Below are positions 35,387 through 42,559 of a stretch of 48,707 nucleotides of DNA, piece after piece; the stretch's first letter is position 1, and each line of letters begins with the position of its first letter. The position numbers were made by a program, and so were the translations under genes. Origin of the DNA: Lachnospiraceae bacterium (lineage in GTDB: Bacteria > Bacillota_A > Clostridia > Lachnospirales > Lachnospiraceae). Under the pieces are notes generated by a model. The model was not told where the DNA came from and did no database searches. It was given only the letters and a program-made list of their open reading frames with translations. Where the stretch lies: contig JAILPG010000099.1 in NCBI GenBank assembly GCA_024699595.1, positions 1 through 48,707 on the forward strand. The letters are read 5' to 3'.

Positions 35387-36285
35387 CAGTCATTCTCTCC
35401 TTCCATGGTGATCTTAAGATACACAAGTCCCACAAGGAACAGTATCAAAAACAGGATATTGGCTACCGTTGAGCCTTTTGAATACTTGAAAAGGTCAAAT
35501 GACAGTTTATAAGAATAGGTTGACAGAAGGTGCGTCGAATTGACCGGTCCTCCCTCCGTCATTACATATACGACATCATACACCTTAAATGTATATATGA
35601 ATCCCAGCACCAGAACGGATTCTATGGTAGGTCTTAAAAGAGGAAGCGTTATCTTTACAAAGCTCTGAAATGAGCTTGCTCCGTCCACCGATGCACTCTC
35701 ATACAGCTCCTGCGGTATCGTCGACAATCCCGTCGAGAGAAGTATCGTATTAAACGGGATACCGATCCAGACGTTTGCTATTATGACGGCGACCATCGCG
35801 CTTCCCGGCGTTGTCAGCCACTCAATGTTTTTATGTATCAGGCCGGCAGTTCTTAAGATGTAATTTATGATCCCGACATCCGTCGAAAACATGAACTTAA
35901 ACATCAGCGCCGTAACCGTCATCGGCATCATCCACGGGATCATCGTAAGACCCCTTATCGGCTTTGCAAGCGTAAACTTCTTGCAGAACAGAAGGGCTAA
36001 CAGGAATCCGATCGTAAACTGAAATATAAGGCATGCCACCGTAAAGACCAGGGTATTCCTGAGTGCCATCCGGAAAACGTCGTCAGAGAATACTTCTATA
36101 TAGTTTTGAAGTCCTATAAAATTCCTGTTTCCGTTGACAAGATTTTTAACCGAGACATCCTGAAAGCTCAGAAACAGGTTGCTTATGATGGGATATCCGA
36201 CAAACACCATCATATACAGGAATGCCGGCATTATAAACAGCAGACCCGCGTTGTCATATCGAAAGAATTCTTTCAGCTTCTTCAT
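35386..36285 (-). CDS. Carbohydrate ABC transporter permease (MalF-type)
   Basis: The 299-residue membrane protein has six helices, and the coupling loop ELYESASVDGASSFQSFVKI matches family 1 sugar permeases. It is the first gene after the operon promoter region, with AAAGGAG before ATG 36285. It pairs with the MalG-type permease that follows and with the binding lipoprotein, giving a complete importer apart from the ATPase. Confidence 0.93.
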   Translation of the reverse strand: MKKLKEFFRYDNAGLLFIMPAFLYMMVFVGYPIISNLFLSFQDVSVKNLVNGNRNFIGLQNYIEVFSDDVFRMALRNTLVFTVACLIFQFTIGFLLALLFCKKFTLAKPIRGLTMIPWMMPMTVTALMFKFMFSTDVGIINYILRTAGLIHKNIEWLTTPGSAMVAVIIANVWIGIPFNTILLSTGLSTIPQELYESASVDGASSFQSFVKITLPLLRPTIESVLVLGFIYTFKVYDVVYVMTEGGPVNSTHLLSTYSYKLSFDLFKYSKGSTVANILFLILFLVGLVYLKITMEGEND

Positions 36286-36360
36286 AATCGTCTCCTTTTC
36301 AAAAGGTCCTTTTTTCGGTTTTCTGCCTTTATACTACATACCGGTGGCTTTTATTGAAAT

Positions 36361-36392
36361 GAGACAATTCTAAAAAAAGAGGAGAATCCTAA
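36361..36392 (-). promoter_or_regulatory. Direct-repeat operator candidate upstream of the permease genes
   Basis: On the minus strand, TTAGGATTCTCCTC (36392-36379) and TTAGAATTGTCTC (36373-36361) repeat with 19-base spacing, 76-107 bases before the permease start codon. A third copy occurs at the same distance before the binding-protein gene. Direct repeats are usual for AraC-type regulators. A possible -10 box (TATAAA) lies nearer the gene. Confidence 0.45.
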
Positions 36393-36416
36393 GAATAACT
36401 TATCTCTGTGCATTGA

Positions 36417-37940
36417 TCATTTTGAAGTCTTTCTGAAATCCGCGGGGAGCTGTCCGGTCACATCCTTAAATACCTTGCTGAAATATTTTGGATCTGCATA
36501 TCCTACTCTTTCGGCGATCTCGTATAGCTTCATCGATGTTCCCACAAGCAGTTCCTTGGATTTGGATATCCGGTAATTCTTCATATATGTACTGAAGGTC
36601 ACTCCTGTTTCTTTGTGAAACTGTGTGCCGAGATACTCCGGAGTGATATTAAGCTTTCCGGCTATTTCCTCAAGCGTTATGCCCGTATTGTAAAACTCAT
36701 GGATAAGTCTCTTTGCACGTTTGATCGTAAGATTTGACGTATCCTGCTGCTTCTCCCCTTCCTCAAGCATATTCATTATCATGGAGCAGATATCCTTCAG
36801 CTCGTTTCTCGTCTTTGCGTTCATGATCTGCTCAAGGAGCTTTTGCTGTCTGATCTCTTCCGTACCCGTAAGATCTATGTTTTTCGCAGTCTCCAGGATC
36901 GCCCAGATAAAACGTACATAACACTCTTTTATCTCTCGCGGAAGATATACTTTTCCGTCGCAGAAGTTATCAACAAATCGCTCCATCAACTGTTTTTCCC
37001 TTACAGTGTCGGATGCACAGATCGCGGCCTTCATCTGAGTCTCTGTATCCTGCGGATACACACAAAGGCCCGTCTGTACCGACGTGATCTTCGGGTAAGA
37101 GATCAGTATGCTGTCCTGAAAAGAGATATTCCAGTCCATATATGGAAACAGCAGATCTGCCGAGGATCTGAGTGCATCTATACCCTTTACCTCGGTAAAT
37201 CCCATAACCGAATACTCTGACAGATGCTGTAACAGCTGGTACTGGATCCATCTTTCGAGATCGGCTGCGCTTTTATAACTGTATACCACAACCGCAAGTG
37301 ATTTCTTGTACTCCTCCTCTACGATACAGAAACGTATCCCGGAATACGCCGAAAGAGAGCTTGATATCTTCCTGATCCCGTTTTCCCACTCGGTTTCATA
37401 CAAGGCGCCAAGATATGCATATAAGAGAACAAAATCCTGATCTTTGTCTATCCCGAAGCTGCCTGAAAGATAGTCCGCTATATCAGGCTGTATCTTTAGT
37501 CTTCCGTTTAATATCTCACGAAAAGTCTGTTCAAGTGTCCCTATCTTTTCGGGTTTTTTTCTCCTGTCTTCAGCTATCTGCTGTTTGATATTCTCAAGCG
37601 CTTTGGAAAGCTCGCTGAGACTTATCGGCTTTAACAGATATTCGGTAACGCCAAGCTTCATGGCTCCTCTTGCATATTCAAATTCGGAATATGCACTGAG
37701 TACTATCGCCTTAACGGATATTCCCTTTTCAAAAATATGCTTAAGCATCTCAAGGCCATCCATCTGCGGCATCCTGACATCCGTGATTATCAGATCCGGT
37801 CTTAGCTCTTCACACAGCTTTAAACCCTCCGGACCATCCTCAGCCTCACCTGCGACTACATACTCAGGATCTATTTTCCCAAGGAGTCTTCGCAGTCCTT
37901 CTCTTATCCTGATCTCATCTTCAACGATCAATATCTGCAT
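36417..37940 (-). CDS. YesN-type response regulator with AraC DNA-binding domain
   Basis: The 507-residue protein has an N-terminal receiver domain, with phospho-accepting aspartate in LIITDVRMPQMDG and YLLKPIS at the end. A long central region (about 140-400) is of unknown fold, and a C-terminal AraC-type double helix-turn-helix follows (LEEIAGKLNITPEYLGTQFH, then AERVGYADPKYFSKVFKDVT). It is the partner of the YesM-type kinase and probably activates the permease and enzyme genes in response to sugar. I use ATG 37940; the upstream TTG at 37949 is too near the AGAGGT ribosome site. Confidence 0.92.
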   Translation of the reverse strand: MQILIVEDEIRIREGLRRLLGKIDPEYVVAGEAEDGPEGLKLCEELRPDLIITDVRMPQMDGLEMLKHIFEKGISVKAIVLSAYSEFEYARGAMKLGVTEYLLKPISLSELSKALENIKQQIAEDRRKKPEKIGTLEQTFREILNGRLKIQPDIADYLSGSFGIDKDQDFVLLYAYLGALYETEWENGIRKISSSLSAYSGIRFCIVEEEYKKSLAVVVYSYKSAADLERWIQYQLLQHLSEYSVMGFTEVKGIDALRSSADLLFPYMDWNISFQDSILISYPKITSVQTGLCVYPQDTETQMKAAICASDTVREKQLMERFVDNFCDGKVYLPREIKECYVRFIWAILETAKNIDLTGTEEIRQQKLLEQIMNAKTRNELKDICSMIMNMLEEGEKQQDTSNLTIKRAKRLIHEFYNTGITLEEIAGKLNITPEYLGTQFHKETGVTFSTYMKNYRISKSKELLVGTSMKLYEIAERVGYADPKYFSKVFKDVTGQLPADFRKTSK

Positions 37941-38090
37941 TTTTGGCAATACCTCTTTTTATGCTCAGAACGTATACTCCTCATCAATGGTTATGAGCAT
38001 CATAACACAGTACATGTTCCCATATGTCACAGTTACATCTTAATCCATCTGCTCTGCCGTCTCAACGCTTTTTTCGGATGCCCGCCCTGT

Positions 38091-38119
38091 TTGACAACCC
38101 GTCTTTTACGGTTCATTAT
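38091..38119 (+). promoter_or_regulatory. Promoter of the TlpA-like gene
   Basis: TTGACA (38091-38096) and CATTAT (38114-38119) are 17 bases apart, predicting a start near 38126 and a leader of about 65 bases. The leader can form a hairpin with GTAAACG and CGTTTAC arms. Confidence 0.6.
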
Positions 38120-38190
38120 TGTATTGTAAACGGCTGCGGATTCTACTGTATGACGTTTACCGCAACAAATGTTTCAGAAAGGAGATAAAA

Positions 38191-38979
38191 ATGTTTAAAA
38201 GAATACAACTTTTACTGATCGTCTCAGTGTGTGCAGGGCTGCTTTGCTCATGCGCGGGAAATGCCGTACCGGCTGCAGACACCGGTGAAGTAAAAGAGGA
38301 AAATATTTCCGAAAATACGGATGCAGCGGATGAGACAGAAAAAGATGAAACAAAAGTAACGGACGAAGAAGATACCAAAAATGATACTGTCTCCGATAAT
38401 GCCGATGTGCAGGATGAGACCGTGACTGACGAAACAGAAGTGACTGACGAAACCGTCCCTGAGGAAGATGCCGATCTTTCTGAGATTTCCGATGAAAGAC
38501 CCGTATTTACTGACCGAGCAAATGCTACCGAAGGTATCGGCGAACCCAAAGAACTGCACGAAGGTGATGTCGCACCCGACTTTACGGTAGAGCTTGCTAC
38601 CGGAGAACTGTTAACACTCTCCGAGTACGATGACCGCATAGTCCTTCTGAATTTCTGGGCTACCTGGTGCCCTCCCTGCGTCGGAGAAATGCCTGCATTT
38701 GAGCGTCTTAACAAAGAAATGGGCGATGATGTCCTGATCCTTTCTGTAGACTGCGGTGAGTCAAGAAAAGATGTTGACAGCTTCATTGCCGAATACGGAT
38801 ATACATACAGGATAGGCTATGATCAGGACTATGAGATAAACGACTACTATCCCACCGACGGCATTCCCTATACTCTCGTCATCGATCACGGGATAATTAA
38901 AAAAATATTCGTCGGCGCTTATGATGCAGATACGATGTATATAGAATACGGTGATGCAATAAAGGAATGCGCCGAGTAA
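38191..38979 (+). CDS. TlpA/ResA-like thioredoxin lipoprotein
   Basis: The 262-residue protein has a signal peptide with a lipobox-type cysteine (LLCSC). A long acidic Thr/Glu/Asp linker follows (about 25-110) with the repeated DETVTDETEV type, then a thioredoxin-fold domain. The active site is FWATWCPPC, followed by the cis-proline loop DGIPYT. It should reduce or exchange disulfides outside the membrane, as in cytochrome maturation or repair of oxidised proteins; no partner gene is adjacent. ATG 38191 follows AAAGGAGA. The stop codon lies in a hairpin loop. Confidence 0.88.
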   Translation: MFKRIQLLLIVSVCAGLLCSCAGNAVPAADTGEVKEENISENTDAADETEKDETKVTDEEDTKNDTVSDNADVQDETVTDETEVTDETVPEEDADLSEISDERPVFTDRANATEGIGEPKELHEGDVAPDFTVELATGELLTLSEYDDRIVLLNFWATWCPPCVGEMPAFERLNKEMGDDVLILSVDCGESRKDVDSFIAEYGYTYRIGYDQDYEINDYYPTDGIPYTLVIDHGIIKKIFVGAYDADTMYIEYGDAIKECAE

Positions 38980-38988
38980 GCGCATTCC
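38964..38988 (+). terminator. Hairpin holding the tlpA-like stop codon
   Basis: GGAATGCGC (38964-38972) and GCGCATTCC (38980-38988) form a perfect 9-bp stem; the TAA stop (38977-38979) is in the 7-base loop. There is no T run after it. It may act as a weak terminator between the convergent tlpA-like and Smr genes. Confidence 0.5.
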
Positions 38989-39014
38989 CCTGAAATAAGC
39001 ATATATTGTACCAT

Positions 39015-39272
39015 TCACATCTCACGGAGTACAAGCTCGGTAATACCCGGATTATTACCGGGCTTTACTCTTATCACCTTCGGATTACGGCCGTAGGAAA
39101 ACTCATCCATTACAGCGCTCCTTATACTGGTTCCGCCATGATATCCATGAATGACGCGGATCGTATATACTGCTGCCGAAGCCCTTGCGACCTCTTTTTT
39201 TACGGCCTTTATTGCTTCCTCTGCCCGCATTCCGTGCAGATCTATCTCTATAATCCCTGATGACAGATTCAT
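39015..39272 (-). CDS. Stand-alone Smr domain protein
   Basis: The 85-residue protein is a bare Smr domain: IIEIDLHGMRAEEA at the start and YTIRVIHGYHGGTSIRSAVM in the middle carry the conserved LHG and HGxGxG-like (HGYHGG) motifs. Smr domains occur at the end of MutS2, where they cut nucleic acid or act at collided ribosomes, and as short separate proteins. Small free forms are not characterised. It is just upstream of the EAL gene on the minus strand map and convergent with the TlpA-like gene. Confidence 0.82.
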   Translation of the reverse strand: MNLSSGIIEIDLHGMRAEEAIKAVKKEVARASAAVYTIRVIHGYHGGTSIRSAVMDEFSYGRNPKVIRVKPGNNPGITELVLREM

Positions 39273-39318
39273 CTTCGATCGGTTCCTTTCTCTCTTACAG
39301 TCCTGCGAAAGCGATTCC

Positions 39319-41226
39319 TCAGACTTTTGAAAAGAATTTCTTTAGCTCTTCTATCGGTACGGGGCGCGAGTATATATAGCCCTGAAGATAGGATGCCGAC
39401 ATATTTATACACCTTTCCTCATCATTATCGTTCTCTACCCCTTCATACAATACAGAATAATTAAGATCGGCAAACATACCCGCAAGCCTGCCTACGATCT
39501 CCTCTGAACGCCTGTCGTTCTCGGTAGCTAGTACAAGCGATTTATCGAACTTGATGATGTCAAACGGAAGCTTCATTATACGATCCATATTTGAATAACC
39601 GGTACCGAAATCATCCAGATAAAAATTGATCCCGATGCCCTTAAGCTCCTCCATCATGCTCTTTACGATGAGGAAATCACTGTCCGTCTGCGATTCGGTT
39701 ATTTCTATGGCGATCTTTCCGTCTGGCACGCCGCTTGAACTGATTATATCTTCAATGTCCTTTGTAAAATCGGCATCTCTTAACTCATGCATCGACACAT
39801 TTACGGATATCCTGCTGACCTCATAACCTTCACCGATCATCGATTTTATGGCAATACAGGTCTTACGCAGTATTATCTCAGTCAGCATGTGGATATATCC
39901 GAATTCCTCGGCAAGCGGTATGAACAGATCCGGATATACCATTCCAAGACCCGGGAAATTAAGCCGCATTAAGGCTTCGGCAGTATCATACTTTCCCGTC
40001 TTTATATTAAACACCGGCTGACAGTATGCTAAAACTCTCGGATCATCAAGGTCATGCTTTGCATGTATATCCTCAAGCTCTGCCAGAACCGCCTCTGATG
40101 CATTGAAATCATTGATATCACTGCTGTCTACCAGATGTACGGAATTGATCCGCATTTTTCTCATTATCCCGGCAAGAAAGTTCAGATATTCGTTCCTTTT
40201 GCTTATCACATCTACGGACTTTCCGATAACAAGCTTGTAATTATAATGGAATTTTCTGTATTCCTTGAGAAAAGCCCTGACATCTTCCCTGACTTTGTCC
40301 TCACTGTCGGGATTATTCTTTTCCGGCACCATCATGAACAGATAACCGTTGCTTATCTGAAACAGAGCCGATTTTCTGAAATGCCTTGCCGGAAACTGTC
40401 TGATAGCCCCCTGAAGATCCTTTGGAATGGCCTTTCCTTCAGAAGCAAAATCAGGCAGCAGCAGACTCACATAATAGAAATCGCGTTTGTGTACATAATT
40501 ATAATTTATGGCATCTCTTAATGCCGAAGCGGATATGGTTCCCGTTCCGATGTTATAGGGATTTGAATGAAACAGGTACAAAAGACCCAGTGTGGGAAAG
40601 AGAAATGTCGCAACGGTTAAAGATGTCTGTCCATGCCTTCCCTGATTTAACAGGATAAGGATAGAAACAGCGATGGTTCCGATCATCCCCATGATAGTCT
40701 TGCTGTAGAGCCTGTCTTTATGCCTTATCAGCACAAAGCCTATTATCAGAATAAAAGCAATATATCCCGGTAATAATATATTCAGTCCCGAAACCGCACT
40801 CCCATCACTGTTAAGTCTGAATGAAAGACCCTTAACAGTCAGGACTATATCCGCGATGACGGCAAGCGAATATACCGATGTTGAAGCTATCATGATGGGG
40901 CGCCCGTTCTTTTTGTCCAGGTCGAGAATGGCCACAAGATATACGATATACAGCAGGAAAAGCGACAGCAGCAGGAAATGGTAAATGATCCTTATCACAT
41001 AGATCACAGTATAATTACCGTCTGTTATGTATGTATAGTAATCATGCATGACCATATCGCTTAATGCTGCAAAAAAAAGATAAATGAGCATCGTAAGGAA
41101 CAATCTGAAGGTCTTTGTCCTTGTCATGAATGATGTCGCTATGAGAATGCTTACAACTATACATACCGCAAGAACTACTATGTCTGCCGCGGCATTATAA
41201 TTGTCAAAATACAGCTGCTGTCCCAT
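39319..41226 (-). CDS. Membrane c-di-GMP phosphodiesterase (EAL), degenerate GGDEF
   Basis: The 635-residue protein has six to seven N-terminal membrane helices (about 12-220) resembling 7TM sensor modules, a GGDEF-fold region without a GGDEF motif (about 235-360), and a C-terminal EAL domain (about 385-635). EAL residues look complete: EALMRL, SVNVSMHE, EITESQTD, LDDFGTGYS, FDKSL, YEGVEN and LQGYIYS. It should hydrolyse c-di-GMP. GGAGGG precedes the ATG. Its promoter has an imperfect inverted repeat around the -10 box. Confidence 0.92.
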   Translation of the reverse strand: MGQQLYFDNYNAAADIVVLAVCIVVSILIATSFMTRTKTFRLFLTMLIYLFFAALSDMVMHDYYTYITDGNYTVIYVIRIIYHFLLLSLFLLYIVYLVAILDLDKKNGRPIMIASTSVYSLAVIADIVLTVKGLSFRLNSDGSAVSGLNILLPGYIAFILIIGFVLIRHKDRLYSKTIMGMIGTIAVSILILLNQGRHGQTSLTVATFLFPTLGLLYLFHSNPYNIGTGTISASALRDAINYNYVHKRDFYYVSLLLPDFASEGKAIPKDLQGAIRQFPARHFRKSALFQISNGYLFMMVPEKNNPDSEDKVREDVRAFLKEYRKFHYNYKLVIGKSVDVISKRNEYLNFLAGIMRKMRINSVHLVDSSDINDFNASEAVLAELEDIHAKHDLDDPRVLAYCQPVFNIKTGKYDTAEALMRLNFPGLGMVYPDLFIPLAEEFGYIHMLTEIILRKTCIAIKSMIGEGYEVSRISVNVSMHELRDADFTKDIEDIISSSGVPDGKIAIEITESQTDSDFLIVKSMMEELKGIGINFYLDDFGTGYSNMDRIMKLPFDIIKFDKSLVLATENDRRSEEIVGRLAGMFADLNYSVLYEGVENDNDEERCINMSASYLQGYIYSRPVPIEELKKFFSKV

Positions 41227-41293
41227 TTATCCCTCCATGGAGCCCGCAAGAAATGTCTGAAGGTGCATGGCTTTTATCCACACTTATTATCTT

Positions 41294-41336
41294 CCGACCT
41301 AAGCTTTATTATATCATAAGTCGGCACACCTGTATA
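41294..41336 (-). promoter_or_regulatory. Promoter of the EAL gene with imperfect inverted repeat
   Basis: Minus-strand TATAAT (41313-41308) lies about 18 bases below a TTATAC element. CCGACCTAAG (41294-41303) and CATAAGTCGG (41315-41324) are inverted with 8 of 10 matches, centred on the -10 box, a plausible repressor site. Confidence 0.4.
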
Positions 41337-41472
41337 ATCACATGAAAGGTTCAAGGCAGCGCATGACAGCTATCATGGACGGAATAAAACAGTTCACTGT
41401 ACATACAGCGAAAAAATATATAAAAAAATGCACGACAGGGGTTAAGTAAAGCAGATACAGCGACGATATATA

Positions 41473-41514
41473 TTACAGATAACAAAAGATAATAAAGCTG
41501 ATATTCTTTTTCAT
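41473..41514 (-). other. Possible 13-codon leader ORF, frame continues after TAA
   Basis: ATG 41514 is preceded by GGGAGG at 5-base spacing and reads MKKNISFIIFCYL before TAA. Without this stop the frame would continue as a hydrophobic 58-residue reading to 41338. It could be a leader peptide, a broken small membrane protein, or chance. A hairpin lies directly upstream of its ribosome site. Confidence 0.25.
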
Positions 41515-41749
41515 TTTAACCTCCCATTTTCAAGAAGTCGTCTGAGACGGCTTCTTTGATTTAACGGAGTATTCGGATCCTATTTTTCCCGCATGACAAA
41601 TTAGAGACTGTTAATCCGCTCAACTTTATGTATATTATATATTTACCTCCGGATATAATGTGATCGTGGACAGGAAATAAACATTAACCCGGTCAGCTGA
41701 TCATAGGATCTTCAAGACCGGCACCATCTGTCACGGAAGGAGGCAGAAT

Positions 41750-41962
41750 ATGTTAACAATGATTTGCTCGGCACTGTTTTTTGCAGTATTTTTCAAGCTC
41801 CTTCACATCGGTCTGAAGGTAGGATGGGGAATGCTTAAGATAGCATTATTCTTCGTATTCTTCCCGGCCATTGTGGGGTCGCTTATTTTCGGAGGCCTTG
41901 TGATCATAGCCCTTCCGCTGATCCTCATAGCAGGTATTGCCGGAATGGCCGCAAGGGTCTGA
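41750..41962 (+). CDS. Small membrane protein, function unknown
   Basis: This 70-residue protein is almost wholly hydrophobic, with two membrane helices (about 3-18 and 28-65, the second possibly a hairpin) and a short basic segment between. It has a strong ribosome site, GGAAGGAGG. I do not recognise a family. It is 83 bases upstream of the UBA-DUF4342 gene on the same strand, with a shared terminator after that gene, so the two are probably one unit. Confidence 0.75.
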   Translation: MLTMICSALFFAVFFKLLHIGLKVGWGMLKIALFFVFFPAIVGSLIFGGLVIIALPLILIAGIAGMAARV

Positions 41963-42045
41963 ATGTTGTTTAACCGGCAGAGATCCGGATAATATCCCGG
42001 AAAGTCTGCCAGACTATAAATCAAAGATAATAAGGAGGGAAAAAA

Positions 42046-42435
42046 ATGCAGATCACACTTGAAGCAGTAGAAAAGGTAATGGAACTTACAGGAGTTGACT
42101 ATGCGGCAGCAAAGGAAGCGCTTGTAAACGCAGACGGGGATGTTGAGGAGGCTGTCAAGCTCATCACTCCCGAGGAAAAAAAGGAGAACGACGCAATAAA
42201 GGATACCGTCGACAAGCTCAAGGCCAAGGTTAAGGAAGGCAATGTGGACAGGATCCAGATCAGCAAGGACGGTGAAACAGTCTTAAGACTCCCTGTCAGT
42301 GTCGGGATCATCGGTGGACTCATCGGTGCAGCTGCAGCTCCCTGGGCATTTATTGCAGCCACTCTTGCAACTCTCGGTTTCGGATGCAAGGTAGAGATCG
42401 TCAAGAAAGACGGCACCACAGACGAGCTCATCTAA
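42046..42435 (+). CDS. UBA-like/DUF4342 protein
   Basis: The 129-residue protein has an N-terminal UBA/TS-N-like three-helix domain (VEKVMELTGVDYAAAKEALV, residues 7-40) and a DUF4342 domain: KEGNVDRIQISKDGETVLRL, then a glycine/alanine-rich hydrophobic stretch with GIIGGLIGAAAAPWAF. The hydrophobic part may insert in or touch the membrane. DUF4342 function is unknown; such proteins have been noted near membrane-stress genes. It has a strong AAGGAGG site and a strong terminator after it, and probably works with the small membrane protein upstream. Confidence 0.82.
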   Translation: MQITLEAVEKVMELTGVDYAAAKEALVNADGDVEEAVKLITPEEKKENDAIKDTVDKLKAKVKEGNVDRIQISKDGETVLRLPVSVGIIGGLIGAAAAPWAFIAATLATLGFGCKVEIVKKDGTTDELI

Positions 42436-42454
42436 GAGACCGCACGCCTGCAAC

Positions 42455-42491
42455 ACTCCGCGCTCACAAAAAGGGCGCGGAGTTTTCTTTT
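42455..42491 (+). terminator. Intrinsic terminator after the DUF4342 gene
   Basis: ACTCCGCGC (42455-42463) pairs with GCGCGGAGT (42475-42483), followed by TTTCTTTT. This GC-rich 9-bp stem with T run is a textbook intrinsic terminator. Confidence 0.9.
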
Positions 42492-42499
42492 CCATCATC

Positions 42500-42527
42500 T
42501 TGAAATGCTCTGATGATTTTGTATAAT
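42500..42527 (+). promoter_or_regulatory. Promoter of the REC-GGDEF gene
   Basis: TTGAAA (42500-42505) and TATAAT (42522-42527) are 16 bases apart, just after the terminator of the preceding unit. The predicted start is near 42534, giving a leader of about 26 bases. Confidence 0.65.
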
Positions 42528-42559
42528 TGAAAAGTAAGAAATTTTTGGAGAATCAATGG

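Larger units (their letters stand above)
41227..41749. other. Long intergenic region with promoters, a hairpin and a broken small reading frame
   Basis: No gene of normal size is present. It holds a promoter for the EAL gene (41308-41336), a short minus-strand reading frame with a good ribosome site interrupted by TAA (41514 to 41338), a hairpin of AAGAAGTCGTC and GACGGCTTCTT (about 41533-41556), and a TATAAT box (41654-41659) that may serve the small membrane protein gene. Confidence 0.5.

Noticed and set aside
38121..38132. TTGTAAACGGC shared with 48126-48136 as a regulatory motif
   Set aside because: An 11-base match between two places in 48 kb is expected by chance many times.
38157..38786. 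209-codon minus-strand reading frame opposite the TlpA-like gene
   Set aside because: It is Ser/Val-rich because it is the complement of the acidic linker codons, has no ribosome site, and the plus-strand protein has a clear active site.
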